From assembly GCF_018618755.1 (NCBI RefSeq), contig NZ_JACSMR010000002.1, positions 372,001-436,000 on the forward strand: a stretch of DNA of 64,000 nucleotides, written 5' to 3'. Position 1 is the first letter of the stretch; every line of letters begins with the position of its first letter. The notes beneath the pieces were generated by a model. It worked only from the letters and a program-made list of their open reading frames with translations, made no database searches and was not told the origin of the DNA. This DNA is from Exiguobacterium sp. s193. Lineage in GTDB: Bacteria > Bacillota > Bacilli > Exiguobacteriales > Exiguobacteriaceae. A program made the translations under genes and the position numbers. Below, piece by piece: positions 45,139 through 53,549 of this stretch.

Positions 45139-45651
45139 GTGAAACAACCAAACTATTTTCAAGACGTCAAACAGTTCCATCAAACATTTAATCACCCGGG
45201 AGCGGAACGACCGACCCCGCTCGAACTCGAGCGTGGCATCAAACGGGCAACCTGGACGACAGAAGAAGCAGCAGTCGAGTTTCTGCATCAATCGTCACGA
45301 GATGAAGCCGAATTTTTAGCGGCGATCGATTCCCTTAAAGCGGGGATTGACCGGGCTGTTGAAAAATCATTAAAGGAAACATACCCGACGACGTCCGTCG
45401 AACGCCTTGTCGGTCAAGGGGATGCCTTGACGGACGCGCTGTACTTCATCATGGGTAGCTTTGTCGAAGCAGGACTCGAGCCGGGACCACTCTTTGAAAT
45501 CGTCCAACGCGCGAATATGGCGAAACTCGGGCCGGATGGTCAACCGATCTTCCGGGAATCGGACCAAAAAGTTATGAAACCGGACGGCTGGTTGCCACCG
45601 GAACCGCAACTCGAGGCAGAAGTGTTACGGCAGATGGATGAAAAAGCATAA
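45139..45651 (+). CDS. Probable all-alpha NTP pyrophosphohydrolase (MazG/PRA-PH-like)
   Basis: A 170-residue helical protein. The acidic pairs EEAAVEFLHQS and DALTDALYFIMGSFVEAGLEP resemble the metal-binding E-X3-E and D-X2-D motifs of MazG-type pyrophosphohydrolases. ANMAKLGPDGQPIFRESDQKV (parts), then PDGWLPPEP, is typical of a Firmicute/phage subgroup. It probably removes pyrophosphate from non-canonical nucleotides. AGGGGAG (45124-45130) points to GTG 45139. It is followed by a terminator hairpin and repeat C. Confidence 0.65.
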   Translation: MKQPNYFQDVKQFHQTFNHPGAERPTPLELERGIKRATWTTEEAAVEFLHQSSRDEAEFLAAIDSLKAGIDRAVEKSLKETYPTTSVERLVGQGDALTDALYFIMGSFVEAGLEPGPLFEIVQRANMAKLGPDGQPIFRESDQKVMKPDGWLPPEPQLEAEVLRQMDEKA

Positions 45652-45674
45652 GGATGGACTACGATCGAACAAAA

Positions 45675-45709
45675 AGAACCACTTCCGCTTAAGTTAGGGA
45701 AGTGGTTCT
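45675..45709 (+). repeat. Terminator-like hairpin, copy 1, without T tail
   Basis: GAACCACTTCC / GGGAAGTGGTTCT stem. It is almost the same sequence as 46011-46048 (AGTTAGGGAAGTGGTTCT shared exactly), but the T run is replaced by AGTGTATAG, where repeat C begins. The two copies bracket repeat C. Confidence 0.8.
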
Positions 45710-45711
45710 AG

Positions 45712-46008
45712 TGTATAGAAGAAGTGATATCGGGAGGTAAAAGCGTCTTTTTTTCGTTGCTTTCCTCGGGCGAGGCGCAAGCCGTTGCTCCTTGCCCATA
45801 GCGGACAATGAGCAGGGTCTTGCATGCCTCTGACAGCGCAAGGAACTTGCACTTTTTCCCGTAGGAGTCAACGAAACTTGACGCTTTTTAGGCTGTACCG
45901 CCGAAAAATATGGATCATGCAGACGCTTTGGAGCACGCTCTGTCTTGAATTGCTTTAAACCGCGAAAAGCAGACTTCTGCGACCGTGCAGCTTTTTTGTA
46001 TACAAGCA
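45712..46008 (+). repeat. Structured intergenic repeat, copy C
   Basis: Family member with the outer stem AGCGTC...TTTCGTTG / CAACGAAA...GACGCT, central GAGGC-GCAAG-CC hairpin and a small hairpin that is GCAAG-GAA-CTTGC here instead of GTGCGT/ACGCAC, pairing kept although the sequence differs. The 3' domain has CGCGA...TGCG. The copy is placed precisely between two near-identical terminator hairpins. It fills most of the 433-base gap. Confidence 0.82.
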
Positions 46009-46010
46009 GA

Positions 46011-46048
46011 AACCACTTCCTCTCAGTTAGGGAAGTGGTTCTTTTTTT
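46011..46048. terminator. Terminator hairpin, copy 2 with T tail
   Basis: AACCACTTCC / GGGAAGTGGTT, then CTTTTTTT on the plus strand. It ends the plus-strand unit after repeat C; the minus-strand ATL gene ends 37 bases further on. Confidence 0.82.
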
Positions 46049-46084
46049 AAAGTGAGCAAATATCCGCTCTCTGCTAAAATCGGC

Positions 46085-46369
46085 TTATATTTGATAATCC
46101 GACAGTACGAGTTTCCCGTCCGATTGAAAGACGATGCCTTCCGCTTCGAGTGCCAGTTGCTGTTCGGTCCCTTGCGAAATCTCACCCTTGGCGTTGACGA
46201 CACGATGCCACGGTAAACGTTCCGCCTGACTCATACTATGCAAAATCCGGACGACTTGACGAGCCGCCCGGGGATTTCCGGCAAGACGCGCGATTTGACC
46301 ATATGTCGCGACACGTCCTGCAGGAATCGCACGAATGAGCGCCACGACATCCTGCGTGAAAGGGGTCAT
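46085..46369 (-). CDS. Alkyltransferase-like protein (ATL, MGMT fold without catalytic Cys)
   Basis: A 94-residue protein with the DNA-binding core of O6-alkylguanine-DNA alkyltransferase (GRVATYGQIARLAGNPRAAR with the arginine finger). The active-site PCHRV is LPWHRVV, Trp54 replacing Cys. ATL proteins bind O6-alkylguanine without repairing it and hand the lesion to nucleotide excision repair. Its ATG overlaps the stop of the upstream cation transporter gene (ATGA), so the two are cotranslated. Confidence 0.9.
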   Translation of the reverse strand: MTPFTQDVVALIRAIPAGRVATYGQIARLAGNPRAARQVVRILHSMSQAERLPWHRVVNAKGEISQGTEQQLALEAEGIVFQSDGKLVLSDYQI

Positions 46370-47337
46370 CGTTCTTCGTTTGTCGAGACGACATATTGCT
46401 GGACTTGATCGTCCTCATCAAAGCCGATCGTGACATCCGTGATGTCTTGTTGGATGCGGAGTTGCAGTTCGAGTCGGTCTTTGATATCGTCCGCTTGCGC
46501 TACGGTCATCGCCGGATCGATTTCAATCTCGACTTCGACGTGGAAGTGGTCGCCTTCTTTGATGACTTCGAGTTTGCTGATATCCCGGACGTCAGGATCT
46601 TGCATGATTAACCCACCGAGGCGAGCCGCCATCGTTTCATCCGCTTCACCGAGTGCGCCGGCAGCGTTTTGCAAGAAGACATTACCGACAACATAAAACA
46701 TCATCAGACCGATGATGACGGAGGCGATGCCTTCCGCTTGATGATAAGGCGTCACGTGTGAGATAACGACAGCAATCATCGCGACGATGCCACCAGCCGT
46801 CGCGACTAAATCTTCTAAGAAGACGAGTCGTGTCGCAGGTTTCGCTTGTTTTAATGACCGAAAACTTTCAAGAATCAAACGCGGTCCTTTTGTAGTCAGC
46901 TTTGCATCGTGGGCAATTTCTTTCATCGCCTTAAGGAAGACACCACTTTCAAGGAGGACACCGGCAAATAAGACAGATAGGGTGATCCAGAAGCCGGTTG
47001 ACTCGGTTGGGTCGATGATGTGTGCAATCCCTTCATGAATCGTTTCGTACGCCATGATCCCGACGAATAAAATTGCGCCGAGCAGGACGAGGTTGACGAG
47101 TCGACCGAAACCGTTCGGAAATCGTTTTGTCGGTGCTTTTTTACTGAGCGCAGAACCGATGAAAACGAAGAACTGGTTAGCAGCGTCGCCAAGTGAATGC
47201 ATCATTTCGGCGAACATCGCGACGTTTCCGGTTAAAGTGTAGGCAATGATTTTGATGATGGCAATGATGGAGTTGACGATTCCAGCCGTTAATGCGGAAC
47301 GGTTTCCCCGTCGTAATAATGTAAAGAATTCTCCCAT
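46366..47337 (-). CDS. Cation diffusion facilitator family transporter
   Basis: A 323-residue CDF protein. Membrane half (about 10-210): NSIIAIIKIIAYTLTGNVAMFAEMMHSLGDAANQFFVFIG in parts, with the HSLGD-type metal site and later DLVATAG. The cytosolic C-terminal domain (about 215-323) contains the MTVAQADDIKDRLE metal-binding type fold. It exports a divalent metal such as Zn2+, Mn2+ or Fe2+. AAAAGGAGC sets the ATG at 47337; the frame opens at 47364. Confidence 0.87.
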   Translation of the reverse strand: MGEFFTLLRRGNRSALTAGIVNSIIAIIKIIAYTLTGNVAMFAEMMHSLGDAANQFFVFIGSALSKKAPTKRFPNGFGRLVNLVLLGAILFVGIMAYETIHEGIAHIIDPTESTGFWITLSVLFAGVLLESGVFLKAMKEIAHDAKLTTKGPRLILESFRSLKQAKPATRLVFLEDLVATAGGIVAMIAVVISHVTPYHQAEGIASVIIGLMMFYVVGNVFLQNAAGALGEADETMAARLGGLIMQDPDVRDISKLEVIKEGDHFHVEVEIEIDPAMTVAQADDIKDRLELQLRIQQDITDVTIGFDEDDQVQQYVVSTNEER

Positions 47338-47405
47338 GAGTGTGCTCCTTTTGTTAACAAACAACAGTAATAGTAGTAGTCTACACTAAATTGATAGGAG
47401 AGACT

Positions 47406-47440
47406 ACAAAAAACCGCTCCGCACGAGGCGGAGCGGTTTG
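47406..47440 (-). terminator. Terminator of the minus-strand stress-protein gene
   Basis: On the minus strand CCGCTCCG, loop, CGGAGCGG is followed by TTTTTT. It ends the gene at 47453. Confidence 0.85.
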
Positions 47441-47452
47441 GCTAACGAGCTA

Positions 47453-47929
47453 TTATGTTAAATCAACTGTTTTGTTGATTTCGTTCGAGTCATCATTTCC
47501 TGTGACCTTCTTCAGGACTTGTTTGACTGACTTAGTCGTGTTTCCCGTTTCCCAGTACTCCGCAGCTTCCGTATTGACTTTAATTAAAATAACTTTCGGG
47601 TCTTCGTAGCTTGTCCCGAGATAAGCTTCGTACCGGGGACTCCACAGTTCTTTTTTGCGGGCGACATCTTCGACGATTTCCGCTTTACCGCGGATTGAGA
47701 CATATGATTTGTCGACATAAGCGACGTTGACGCTCGGATTTTTTAAGATTTCATTATATTTCCCTGTTTCTTTTGAAGTGAGGAACCAGAGATCGCCATC
47801 GAACTCGATATCCTGTGTTTGCATCGGACGCGAGACAAGACCTTCATCTGATACTGTCGTCAGCATCGCCGTTTCGATTTTATCGATTAATTTTTTGACC
47901 GTTTCGACTGCTTCTTGATTCGTTGACAT
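47453..47929 (-). CDS. Pyridoxamine 5'-phosphate oxidase-fold protein (general stress protein 26-like)
   Basis: A 158-residue flavin-binding split-barrel protein (TAMLTTVSDEGLVSRPMQTQ, then DLWFLTSKETGK and VNVAYVDKSYVSIRG). The family binds FMN or F420-type cofactors; B. subtilis YdaG is SigB dependent. GGGGTG lies before the ATG at 47929. It is single, divergent from a flavin monooxygenase gene. Exact reaction unknown. Confidence 0.85.
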   Translation of the reverse strand: MSTNQEAVETVKKLIDKIETAMLTTVSDEGLVSRPMQTQDIEFDGDLWFLTSKETGKYNEILKNPSVNVAYVDKSYVSIRGKAEIVEDVARKKELWSPRYEAYLGTSYEDPKVILIKVNTEAAEYWETGNTTKSVKQVLKKVTGNDDSNEINKTVDLT

Positions 47930-48097
47930 ATACAACACCCCATCTGTTCATTTTTTTTAATGCTCACTTTAAGAATGTTCCCTGAATCTGAAATTGAAAA
48001 CGTCATCAATGAATCAAGAAGCAGTTTTATTGCAATCGGTCGTTTCCGAGGCGTACAGTCTAAGTATGAATTTCAGTTTAAAGGAGCGTTTTACACG

Positions 48098-49108
48098 ATG
48101 AAATTAAGTATATTGGATCAATCTCCTGTCTCAAAAGGGCAAACCCCATCAGAGGCATTACAAGAAACAGTCGAGCTTGCGAAAACAGCAGACGAGCTAG
48201 GCTACACACGCCTGTGGGTCTCGGAACACCACTTCGCGAAGACACTTGCCGGGTCGAGTCCGGAAGTATTGATTGCCTACATGGCAGCTGTGACGAAACA
48301 AATCCGTCTTGGTTCAGGCGGTGTCATGTTACCGCACTATAGTCCTTACAAAGTTGCGGAAAACTTCCGTGTCCTTGAAGGGCTTGCCCCGAACCGGATT
48401 GACCTTGGGCTTGGCCGGGCACCGGGCGGCATGCCGCTTGCGACACGCGCCTTGCAGGAAGGTTCGTCGCCACGGTTCGGCGGCGCGGACTATGGCGCGC
48501 AGCTTGACGATCTCGTTGATTACCTAACAGACGGGGCGCCGGCAAATCACCGTTTCGCAGGACTCGTCGCAACACCGGAAGTCGACACGACACCGGAAGC
48601 CTGGTTGCTCGGTTCAAGCGGTGGCAGTGCGTTAAATGCAGCACAACGCGGATTCGGTTTTGCCTTTGCCCACTTCATCAACGGACAAGGCGGACAAGAC
48701 GTGATGGACTATTACCGTCATAACTTCATGGCGACATCGTTCAACGCGACACCGCAGACACTCGTCTCAATTTTCGTGACGTGTGCCGAAACGACGGAAG
48801 AAGCAGAACGATTGGCTTCGAGTCTTGATTTATCATTGCTCCTGCTTGAGAAAGGTGTCTCGTCAACAGGTACCCCGACACCGGAAGAAGCAGCGTCATA
48901 CCAGTATTCGTTCCAGGATCAATTCCGGATTGCCGAAAACCGGAAACGGATGATCGTCGGAAATCCAGAAGACGTCGCCCGTCAATTACAAGACCTCGCC
49001 GATTCATATGGAACGGACGAAGTCATGATTGCTTCGATGATTGCCGATAAAGAAGCGAAACAACAATCACTCCGTCTCATCATGGACGCGGTCAAGGCAA
49101 CGGTTTAA
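48098..49108 (+). CDS. LLM-class flavin-dependent oxidoreductase (luciferase-like)
   Basis: A 336-residue TIM-barrel flavin monooxygenase similar to bacterial luciferase alpha-like YhbW/MsnO8 types (LSILDQSPVSKGQTPSEAL; LGYTRLWVSEHHFAKTLAGSSP in parts; LGSGGVMLPHYSPYKVAENFR in parts). It uses reduced FMN; the substrate is unknown. AAAGGAGCG identifies the ATG at 48098, although the frame is open from 47960. A bidirectional terminator follows. Confidence 0.9.
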   Translation: MKLSILDQSPVSKGQTPSEALQETVELAKTADELGYTRLWVSEHHFAKTLAGSSPEVLIAYMAAVTKQIRLGSGGVMLPHYSPYKVAENFRVLEGLAPNRIDLGLGRAPGGMPLATRALQEGSSPRFGGADYGAQLDDLVDYLTDGAPANHRFAGLVATPEVDTTPEAWLLGSSGGSALNAAQRGFGFAFAHFINGQGGQDVMDYYRHNFMATSFNATPQTLVSIFVTCAETTEEAERLASSLDLSLLLLEKGVSSTGTPTPEEAASYQYSFQDQFRIAENRKRMIVGNPEDVARQLQDLADSYGTDEVMIASMIADKEAKQQSLRLIMDAVKATV

Positions 49109-49117
49109 ATCAATCAG

Positions 49118-49152
49118 GACGTTCATCTCAGCTTGCTGAGGTGGACGTTTTT
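49118..49152. terminator. Bidirectional terminator between the LLM and MFS genes
   Basis: ACGTTCATCTCAG, loop CTTG, CTGAGGTGGACGT, T run. The stop of the minus-strand MFS gene (49128) lies inside the stem. Confidence 0.85.
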
Positions 49153-50402
49153 TCAGGTTCGGGAATCGGATCTGTTGCAAGACGTTCTGCCCGGATGTCA
49201 CGGCGCAAGTGGAAAAAGCCGATTCCGACCGTCACGAGTAAGCCGGACGAACTGATTGCGAGAATCAGATTGAGCGAGACGTAATCACTTAACAGGCCGA
49301 ATAACAACATCCCGATTGGCGTAATCCCCATCGCGAGTGATTCCAGGACACCGATGACACGTCCCAAGTAAGCCGGATCGGTTTGCCGTTGGACGAGCAG
49401 TTGAATCGGAATGTTTGACCGGAGGATGATGAACCCGACCGTAAAGGAGAAGATGAGAAAATAAGCAAATGTCCAGTTCGACGGAACGATCCCGAGTAAC
49501 GGGAACAAAGGGGAAAGGAATAAAAACCCGACTAAAGCAACCGACTGGAACAATGTCATCAATGGACGCTTGATCGTAAAGCGGGGGAGAGCAAGCAGCA
49601 GCGAACTGAGTAACAGACCGAGACCTAAAGCTGCTTCAATCGTTCCGAACTGAAATGGTGTAACGTTGAGACGATCGAGCAAAATGATGGGATAGATGAC
49701 TTCTAAGGCGATGAAAAAGAAATTCAAGACAAGTGCCATCAAGATCAGTGTCGTCAGGACCCGTTGTTTGAATAAATAACGGTAACCGGATTGAAAGTCT
49801 GCCCAGAGCGAAGGCGGGCTTTCTTCATTTACGGCGGGGATGACACGGAACGTCAGGCGCATGTTCCACAGCGCAGCGAGAGAAAACAAGCAAAGCGGTA
49901 AAAGCGTGAAAAGGTGGATCGGTGCAAAGGCTAATAAAAAGCCGGCCAGCATCGGGGCAACGATCGACGATAGCGAACTGATACTCGAAATGAGGGAATT
50001 CCCACGTTGCAATTCAGCATCATCGAGCAAGCGGGGCAAGGAACTCATCAAGGTAACGGAGAGAAAGGTCGAAAGAACCGTCAAAAGGGCACTGACGATC
50101 ATGTAATGAATCGTGTGGACCGTGAAAAAGGCGGCGTACCCGGCAAAACCGGCGAGTATGAAGGCACTTGTCGCCTCGGTCGTGACGATGATTTTTTTCC
50201 GGTTCCAGCGGTCGGACAGCACGCCGGCAACGGGCGACAACAGAATCCGCGGCAGTGTGCCGGCTAGTAAGACGAGTGCGAATTGCAGCCCGGATGACGT
50301 TTCCCGTAATACGGTCAAACCCGCGACGAACGTAAAAAGACTTGCTGCGAACAACGAACAAAACTTACCAAACAGGAGCCGTTGTAAATTTTTCGACATC
50401 AT
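49128..50402 (-). CDS. MFS transporter (DHA3-like efflux)
   Basis: A 424-residue protein with 12 predicted membrane helices. The loop GVLSDRWNRKKIIV (motif A, about 59-72) is typical of macrolide/DHA3-type exporters. AAAGGAGGA precedes the ATG at 50402 (a second ATG follows at once). It diverges from an XRE-TPR regulator, with a 17-bp palindrome just in front of its ribosome site. The exported compound is not known. Confidence 0.87.
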   Translation of the reverse strand: MMSKNLQRLLFGKFCSLFAASLFTFVAGLTVLRETSSGLQFALVLLAGTLPRILLSPVAGVLSDRWNRKKIIVTTEATSAFILAGFAGYAAFFTVHTIHYMIVSALLTVLSTFLSVTLMSSLPRLLDDAELQRGNSLISSISSLSSIVAPMLAGFLLAFAPIHLFTLLPLCLFSLAALWNMRLTFRVIPAVNEESPPSLWADFQSGYRYLFKQRVLTTLILMALVLNFFFIALEVIYPIILLDRLNVTPFQFGTIEAALGLGLLLSSLLLALPRFTIKRPLMTLFQSVALVGFLFLSPLFPLLGIVPSNWTFAYFLIFSFTVGFIILRSNIPIQLLVQRQTDPAYLGRVIGVLESLAMGITPIGMLLFGLLSDYVSLNLILAISSSGLLVTVGIGFFHLRRDIRAERLATDPIPEPEKTSTSAS

Positions 50403-50416
50403 GATTCCTCCTTTTT

Positions 50417-50433
50417 GTTCAATTAAATTGAAC
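50417..50433. promoter_or_regulatory. Palindromic operator 1 (MFS side)
   Basis: GTTCAATTAAATTGAAC, a perfect dyad around a central A. It is downstream of a TATAAA on the minus strand, so binding would block MFS transcription. Confidence 0.65.
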
Positions 50434-50477
50434 TTTCCTTTATACTAGAGGAACAGGAGAAGTTTGTAAATATAAAA

Positions 50478-50494
50478 GTTAAATTAAATTGAAC
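50478..50494. promoter_or_regulatory. Palindromic operator 2 (regulator side)
   Basis: GTTAAATTAAATTGAAC, identical to operator 1 at 16 of 17 positions, 61 bases away and 27 bases before the regulator ATG. Confidence 0.65.
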
Positions 50495-50520
50495 TTTATT
50501 AATGGATTGAGGTTAAAACG

Positions 50521-51708
50521 ATGCTTGGAGAACGGATTAAAGGTTTACGAAAAGCAAAAAAAATGACGCAGTCGGATGTCGCAGACGGCATCATGACGAA
50601 ATCGATGCTCAGTATGATTGAGAACGGCAAGGCGACGCCGTCCTTACCGGCGCTACAATCAATCGCGCGTCGCCTGCATGTCTCGGTCGACGAGTTGTTG
50701 ATTGATCCCCGTGCGATCGAAATGAAGCAGCTGATTGAAAAAATCAATACGCAGACAGGTGACTATTATGCGGAAGAACAGATTGCTAACATGCTCGCAC
50801 CCTATTTGGAACCGGCGATTGATTCTTACTGGCAAGGTCGAATTTATGAAATGTACGGAAGTGCATTACGTTTTTCGAACACGGAACAGGGCTTACATTA
50901 TTTTGATTTAGCGGAGGAAATCTACAAGCGGCTTGAATTACGGGATGAACAGATCAATGTACAAATTTCGAAAATCTATTTCTTATTTTTCCTGCGCCGT
51001 TATGAAGAGGCGTACCGGAAAGTGGATGCGATGATGATTCATCAGGACGTCCCGCTTGCACATGAAACGTTTCTTGACTATCAGATGTTACAGGCGATTC
51101 GTGTCAGTGTGAACGAAGACAACTGGAGCCGGTCGATTGAATTTTTGCGGGAAGGCATCCATTATATGCGTGAAAAAGGGGTCTACAGTGACGTCAGTAA
51201 CTATCACCGGTTGCTGGCGTTGTTCTTAAGTTTAGACGGAGACTTTGAGGCGGCAAATCATGAGCTGGAATTACTGGAGCATTTCTTTTTGTTCACGGAA
51301 GCGACAGCATTCGAGCGGATTCTTGTCGAGTTGACCAAAGGGACGATTGCAGTGCACCGAGAGGACTATGAAGGCGTCCGGTATGCGCGGGAACGACTCG
51401 TTGAAGTCAACATTGAAGCGTGTATCCATTACATCGGATACTTCGAGGTCTATCTGTGTTTATGGAAGGACTCAAAAGAGACACTCCCGTTTGACCTGCA
51501 AAGCGGTGTCGCTAATATTTGGCGCGGCGCACATTTATGGCAAGTTGGCGGAGAGTACGATCACGCGATGATGTTATATGCGCTTGCATTAGCGATGCGG
51601 GCCGGAGTCGGATTGGATCGTCGGGCGGAAGTGGAGGAATTGACAAAACAACTGTCACCGGGACGATTCAAACAAGAAATCGAGCAAATCCTAGCGGGAT
51701 TATCGTAA
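50521..51708 (+). CDS. XRE-family HTH regulator with TPR repeats
   Basis: A 395-residue regulator. HTH_3 domain at 1-60 (LGERIKGLRKAKKMTQSDVA; SMLSMIENGKATPSLPALQS), then helical TPR-like repeats to the end (GLHYFDLAEEIYKRLELRDE; RYEEAYRKVDAM). The layout is that of PlcR/Rgg/AimR-like sensors that respond to peptides or other ligands. It probably controls the divergent MFS gene and itself through the twin palindromes. No small peptide pheromone gene is obvious nearby. Ribosome site TGAGG. Confidence 0.85.
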   Translation: MLGERIKGLRKAKKMTQSDVADGIMTKSMLSMIENGKATPSLPALQSIARRLHVSVDELLIDPRAIEMKQLIEKINTQTGDYYAEEQIANMLAPYLEPAIDSYWQGRIYEMYGSALRFSNTEQGLHYFDLAEEIYKRLELRDEQINVQISKIYFLFFLRRYEEAYRKVDAMMIHQDVPLAHETFLDYQMLQAIRVSVNEDNWSRSIEFLREGIHYMREKGVYSDVSNYHRLLALFLSLDGDFEAANHELELLEHFFLFTEATAFERILVELTKGTIAVHREDYEGVRYARERLVEVNIEACIHYIGYFEVYLCLWKDSKETLPFDLQSGVANIWRGAHLWQVGGEYDHAMMLYALALAMRAGVGLDRRAEVEELTKQLSPGRFKQEIEQILAGLS

Positions 51709-51804
51709 AAACTTAGGGCGGGAAGACCCGGCAGGAAGCGAGGATTACGCTTGCTTCACGCGACTTCTGCAGAAAAAAAGCGCAATAATTTACGCTGTCA
51801 GAGG

Positions 51805-51852
51805 CAAAAAAGACCCGCTCTCCTGTCCACTAAGGGCAGGAAACCGGGTCTT
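51805..51852 (-). terminator. Terminator of the NlpC/P60 gene (minus strand)
   Basis: On the minus strand AAGACCCG...TCCTG / CAGGA...CGGGTCTT, then TTTTTT. The arm CCGGGTCTT (51844-51852) could instead pair with AAGACCCGG at 51723-51731 with nine perfect pairs. Confidence 0.85.
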
Positions 51853-51910
51853 ATGTCTCGCCTGAGGCAAGCGTGAAAGAGTACTTCTTTTTTGAGTCAA
51901 CCCTGTTGCA

Positions 51911-53344
51911 TCAGAGGGCTTTAAAGCCCAGTAATTTTTGTGTCCAGTACTTCTCCGACAGGCGACTGATGCCGAGTGACGGTGTATTGGCATGGATGAA
52001 TTGATCATTGTTCAACATGATTCCGATGTGAGTCGGTCCCGCGGCATACGTATTCTCGAAGAAGATGATATCTCCCCGGGCCGGCTGACGTAACTTCGAC
52101 AGTTTTTGACCGAGATACAGATCGTTGTTCCAGTAGCCGTTGACGTTCGTCCGTCCGACTTTATAACCTGCCGTATTCAACGTGTAGTTGATGAAGCCGG
52201 AGCAATCAAAACCGCCGTTGATCGGACTGCTCGATCCCCAGACGTATGGTGTCCCGAGATACTGTTGACCGATTGAAATCGCACGTTCCATGACGCCTGA
52301 AGCGGGAACAGTCGACACGGGAGGCGGCGTCACAGGCGTCGTCGTCGCAACAGTTCCGGTCGTGATATAGCTTTTCGCGACATAGTAGTAACCTGTCCCG
52401 ATTTTGATTTGGTACCAACCGGCCGTTGAACCGGTCGTTTCACCCATGACTTGGACGGTCGAACCGTGTGCGACTTGGGTGAAGATTTGAGAAGACGTCG
52501 TCGGGGCCGTCCGGACATTCAATCCTGTCGGTGCATTGACGGAATAGGTTTTTGTTTGGTCGACCGTGTTGACCGAGACGCCATTCGTCGCAGGCGGTGT
52601 TTCTTTTGCAGATGCTGAAACATAACTTGCGGCGACGTACAGAACTTTTCCGTCAAGTTTGATTTGATACCAGGCGTCGACCGTTCCCGTCACCGTCAAG
52701 AGCGTTTTATTCGGAATCGTTTTATAGACTTGAGACGATGTCGAGGCGGCGAGACGTGCATTGAGTCCGCCACTCGCATTGACGGTATATTGTTTCGACG
52801 TATCCACCGCTTTGACGGCGGTTGAAACAGGTTTCGTCACCGGTGGTTTCGACGTTGTCGTCACATTCGTCTTCTTTGCCGTGATTAAGCTGGCATGGAC
52901 GTAAGCCGTTTTTTTGTTGTAGATGATTTGGTACCAGTCACCTGTCTTTTTCTTAACAGACACGATGGCATTCTTGGCCAGTTTGCCGACTTTTTTTGAC
53001 GTCGTATTGGCTTGTTCGCGAATGTTGACACCAGCTGTATTCGTTATGTAAGTCGTCGTAGTTGTTGGTTTAGTCGTTGCTTTTTTGGATTTTACTGCTT
53101 TGACATAACTTGAAGTGATGAAAGCCTTTTTCGATTGATAGCGAATTTCGTACCACGATCCTGCTTTTTTGACAGCCGTCACGGTCGTACCCTTTTTTAA
53201 TGTTGTGATGACTGGGGCGGAAGTAGTGGCAGCAGTTCGGATGTTGACATTTTCGGTTAAGGTTAACTTGGTCGATGCGGCTTCGACCGCGGTCGTTGAA
53301 CTGATCAACGCCATCGTCGTCAAAGCGAGAAGTGTCTTTTTCAA
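51911..53344 (-). CDS. Secreted cell-wall hydrolase: four SH3b domains and NlpC/P60
   Basis: A 477-residue protein with a signal peptide (1-23, ending VEA-A). Four SH3b-type wall-binding repeats follow at about 27-85, 98-155, 186-242 and 263-327, each with a N-V/A-R core, separated by Thr/Pro/Lys linkers. The C-terminal NlpC/P60 peptidase (about 350-477) has Cys in FDCSGF, His in THIGIM and a later FIHA. It cleaves peptide cross-bridges of peptidoglycan. TTG start at 53344 is supported by GGAAGGGAG 9 bases upstream. Confidence 0.92.
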   Translation of the reverse strand: MKKTLLALTTMALISSTTAVEAASTKLTLTENVNIRTAATTSAPVITTLKKGTTVTAVKKAGSWYEIRYQSKKAFITSSYVKAVKSKKATTKPTTTTTYITNTAGVNIREQANTTSKKVGKLAKNAIVSVKKKTGDWYQIIYNKKTAYVHASLITAKKTNVTTTSKPPVTKPVSTAVKAVDTSKQYTVNASGGLNARLAASTSSQVYKTIPNKTLLTVTGTVDAWYQIKLDGKVLYVAASYVSASAKETPPATNGVSVNTVDQTKTYSVNAPTGLNVRTAPTTSSQIFTQVAHGSTVQVMGETTGSTAGWYQIKIGTGYYYVAKSYITTGTVATTTPVTPPPVSTVPASGVMERAISIGQQYLGTPYVWGSSSPINGGFDCSGFINYTLNTAGYKVGRTNVNGYWNNDLYLGQKLSKLRQPARGDIIFFENTYAAGPTHIGIMLNNDQFIHANTPSLGISRLSEKYWTQKLLGFKAL

Positions 53345-53549
53345 GTTGCGTGGCTCCCTTCCATATAAGTTCAGAAATAATCGTTGTTACCATTTTGTCA
53401 TATGAAATGTTAATTTCCCTTTTTTTAAAATATATTTTTTGTGAAAGAAACTATTCCTGATTTTCAAAAAATAATACCGGTTCATGTTCGTGTGGGTAGT
53501 AAAAGGGATTTTCTTGTACACTAAGGATATGAAGGAGGGAAACTTGCAC

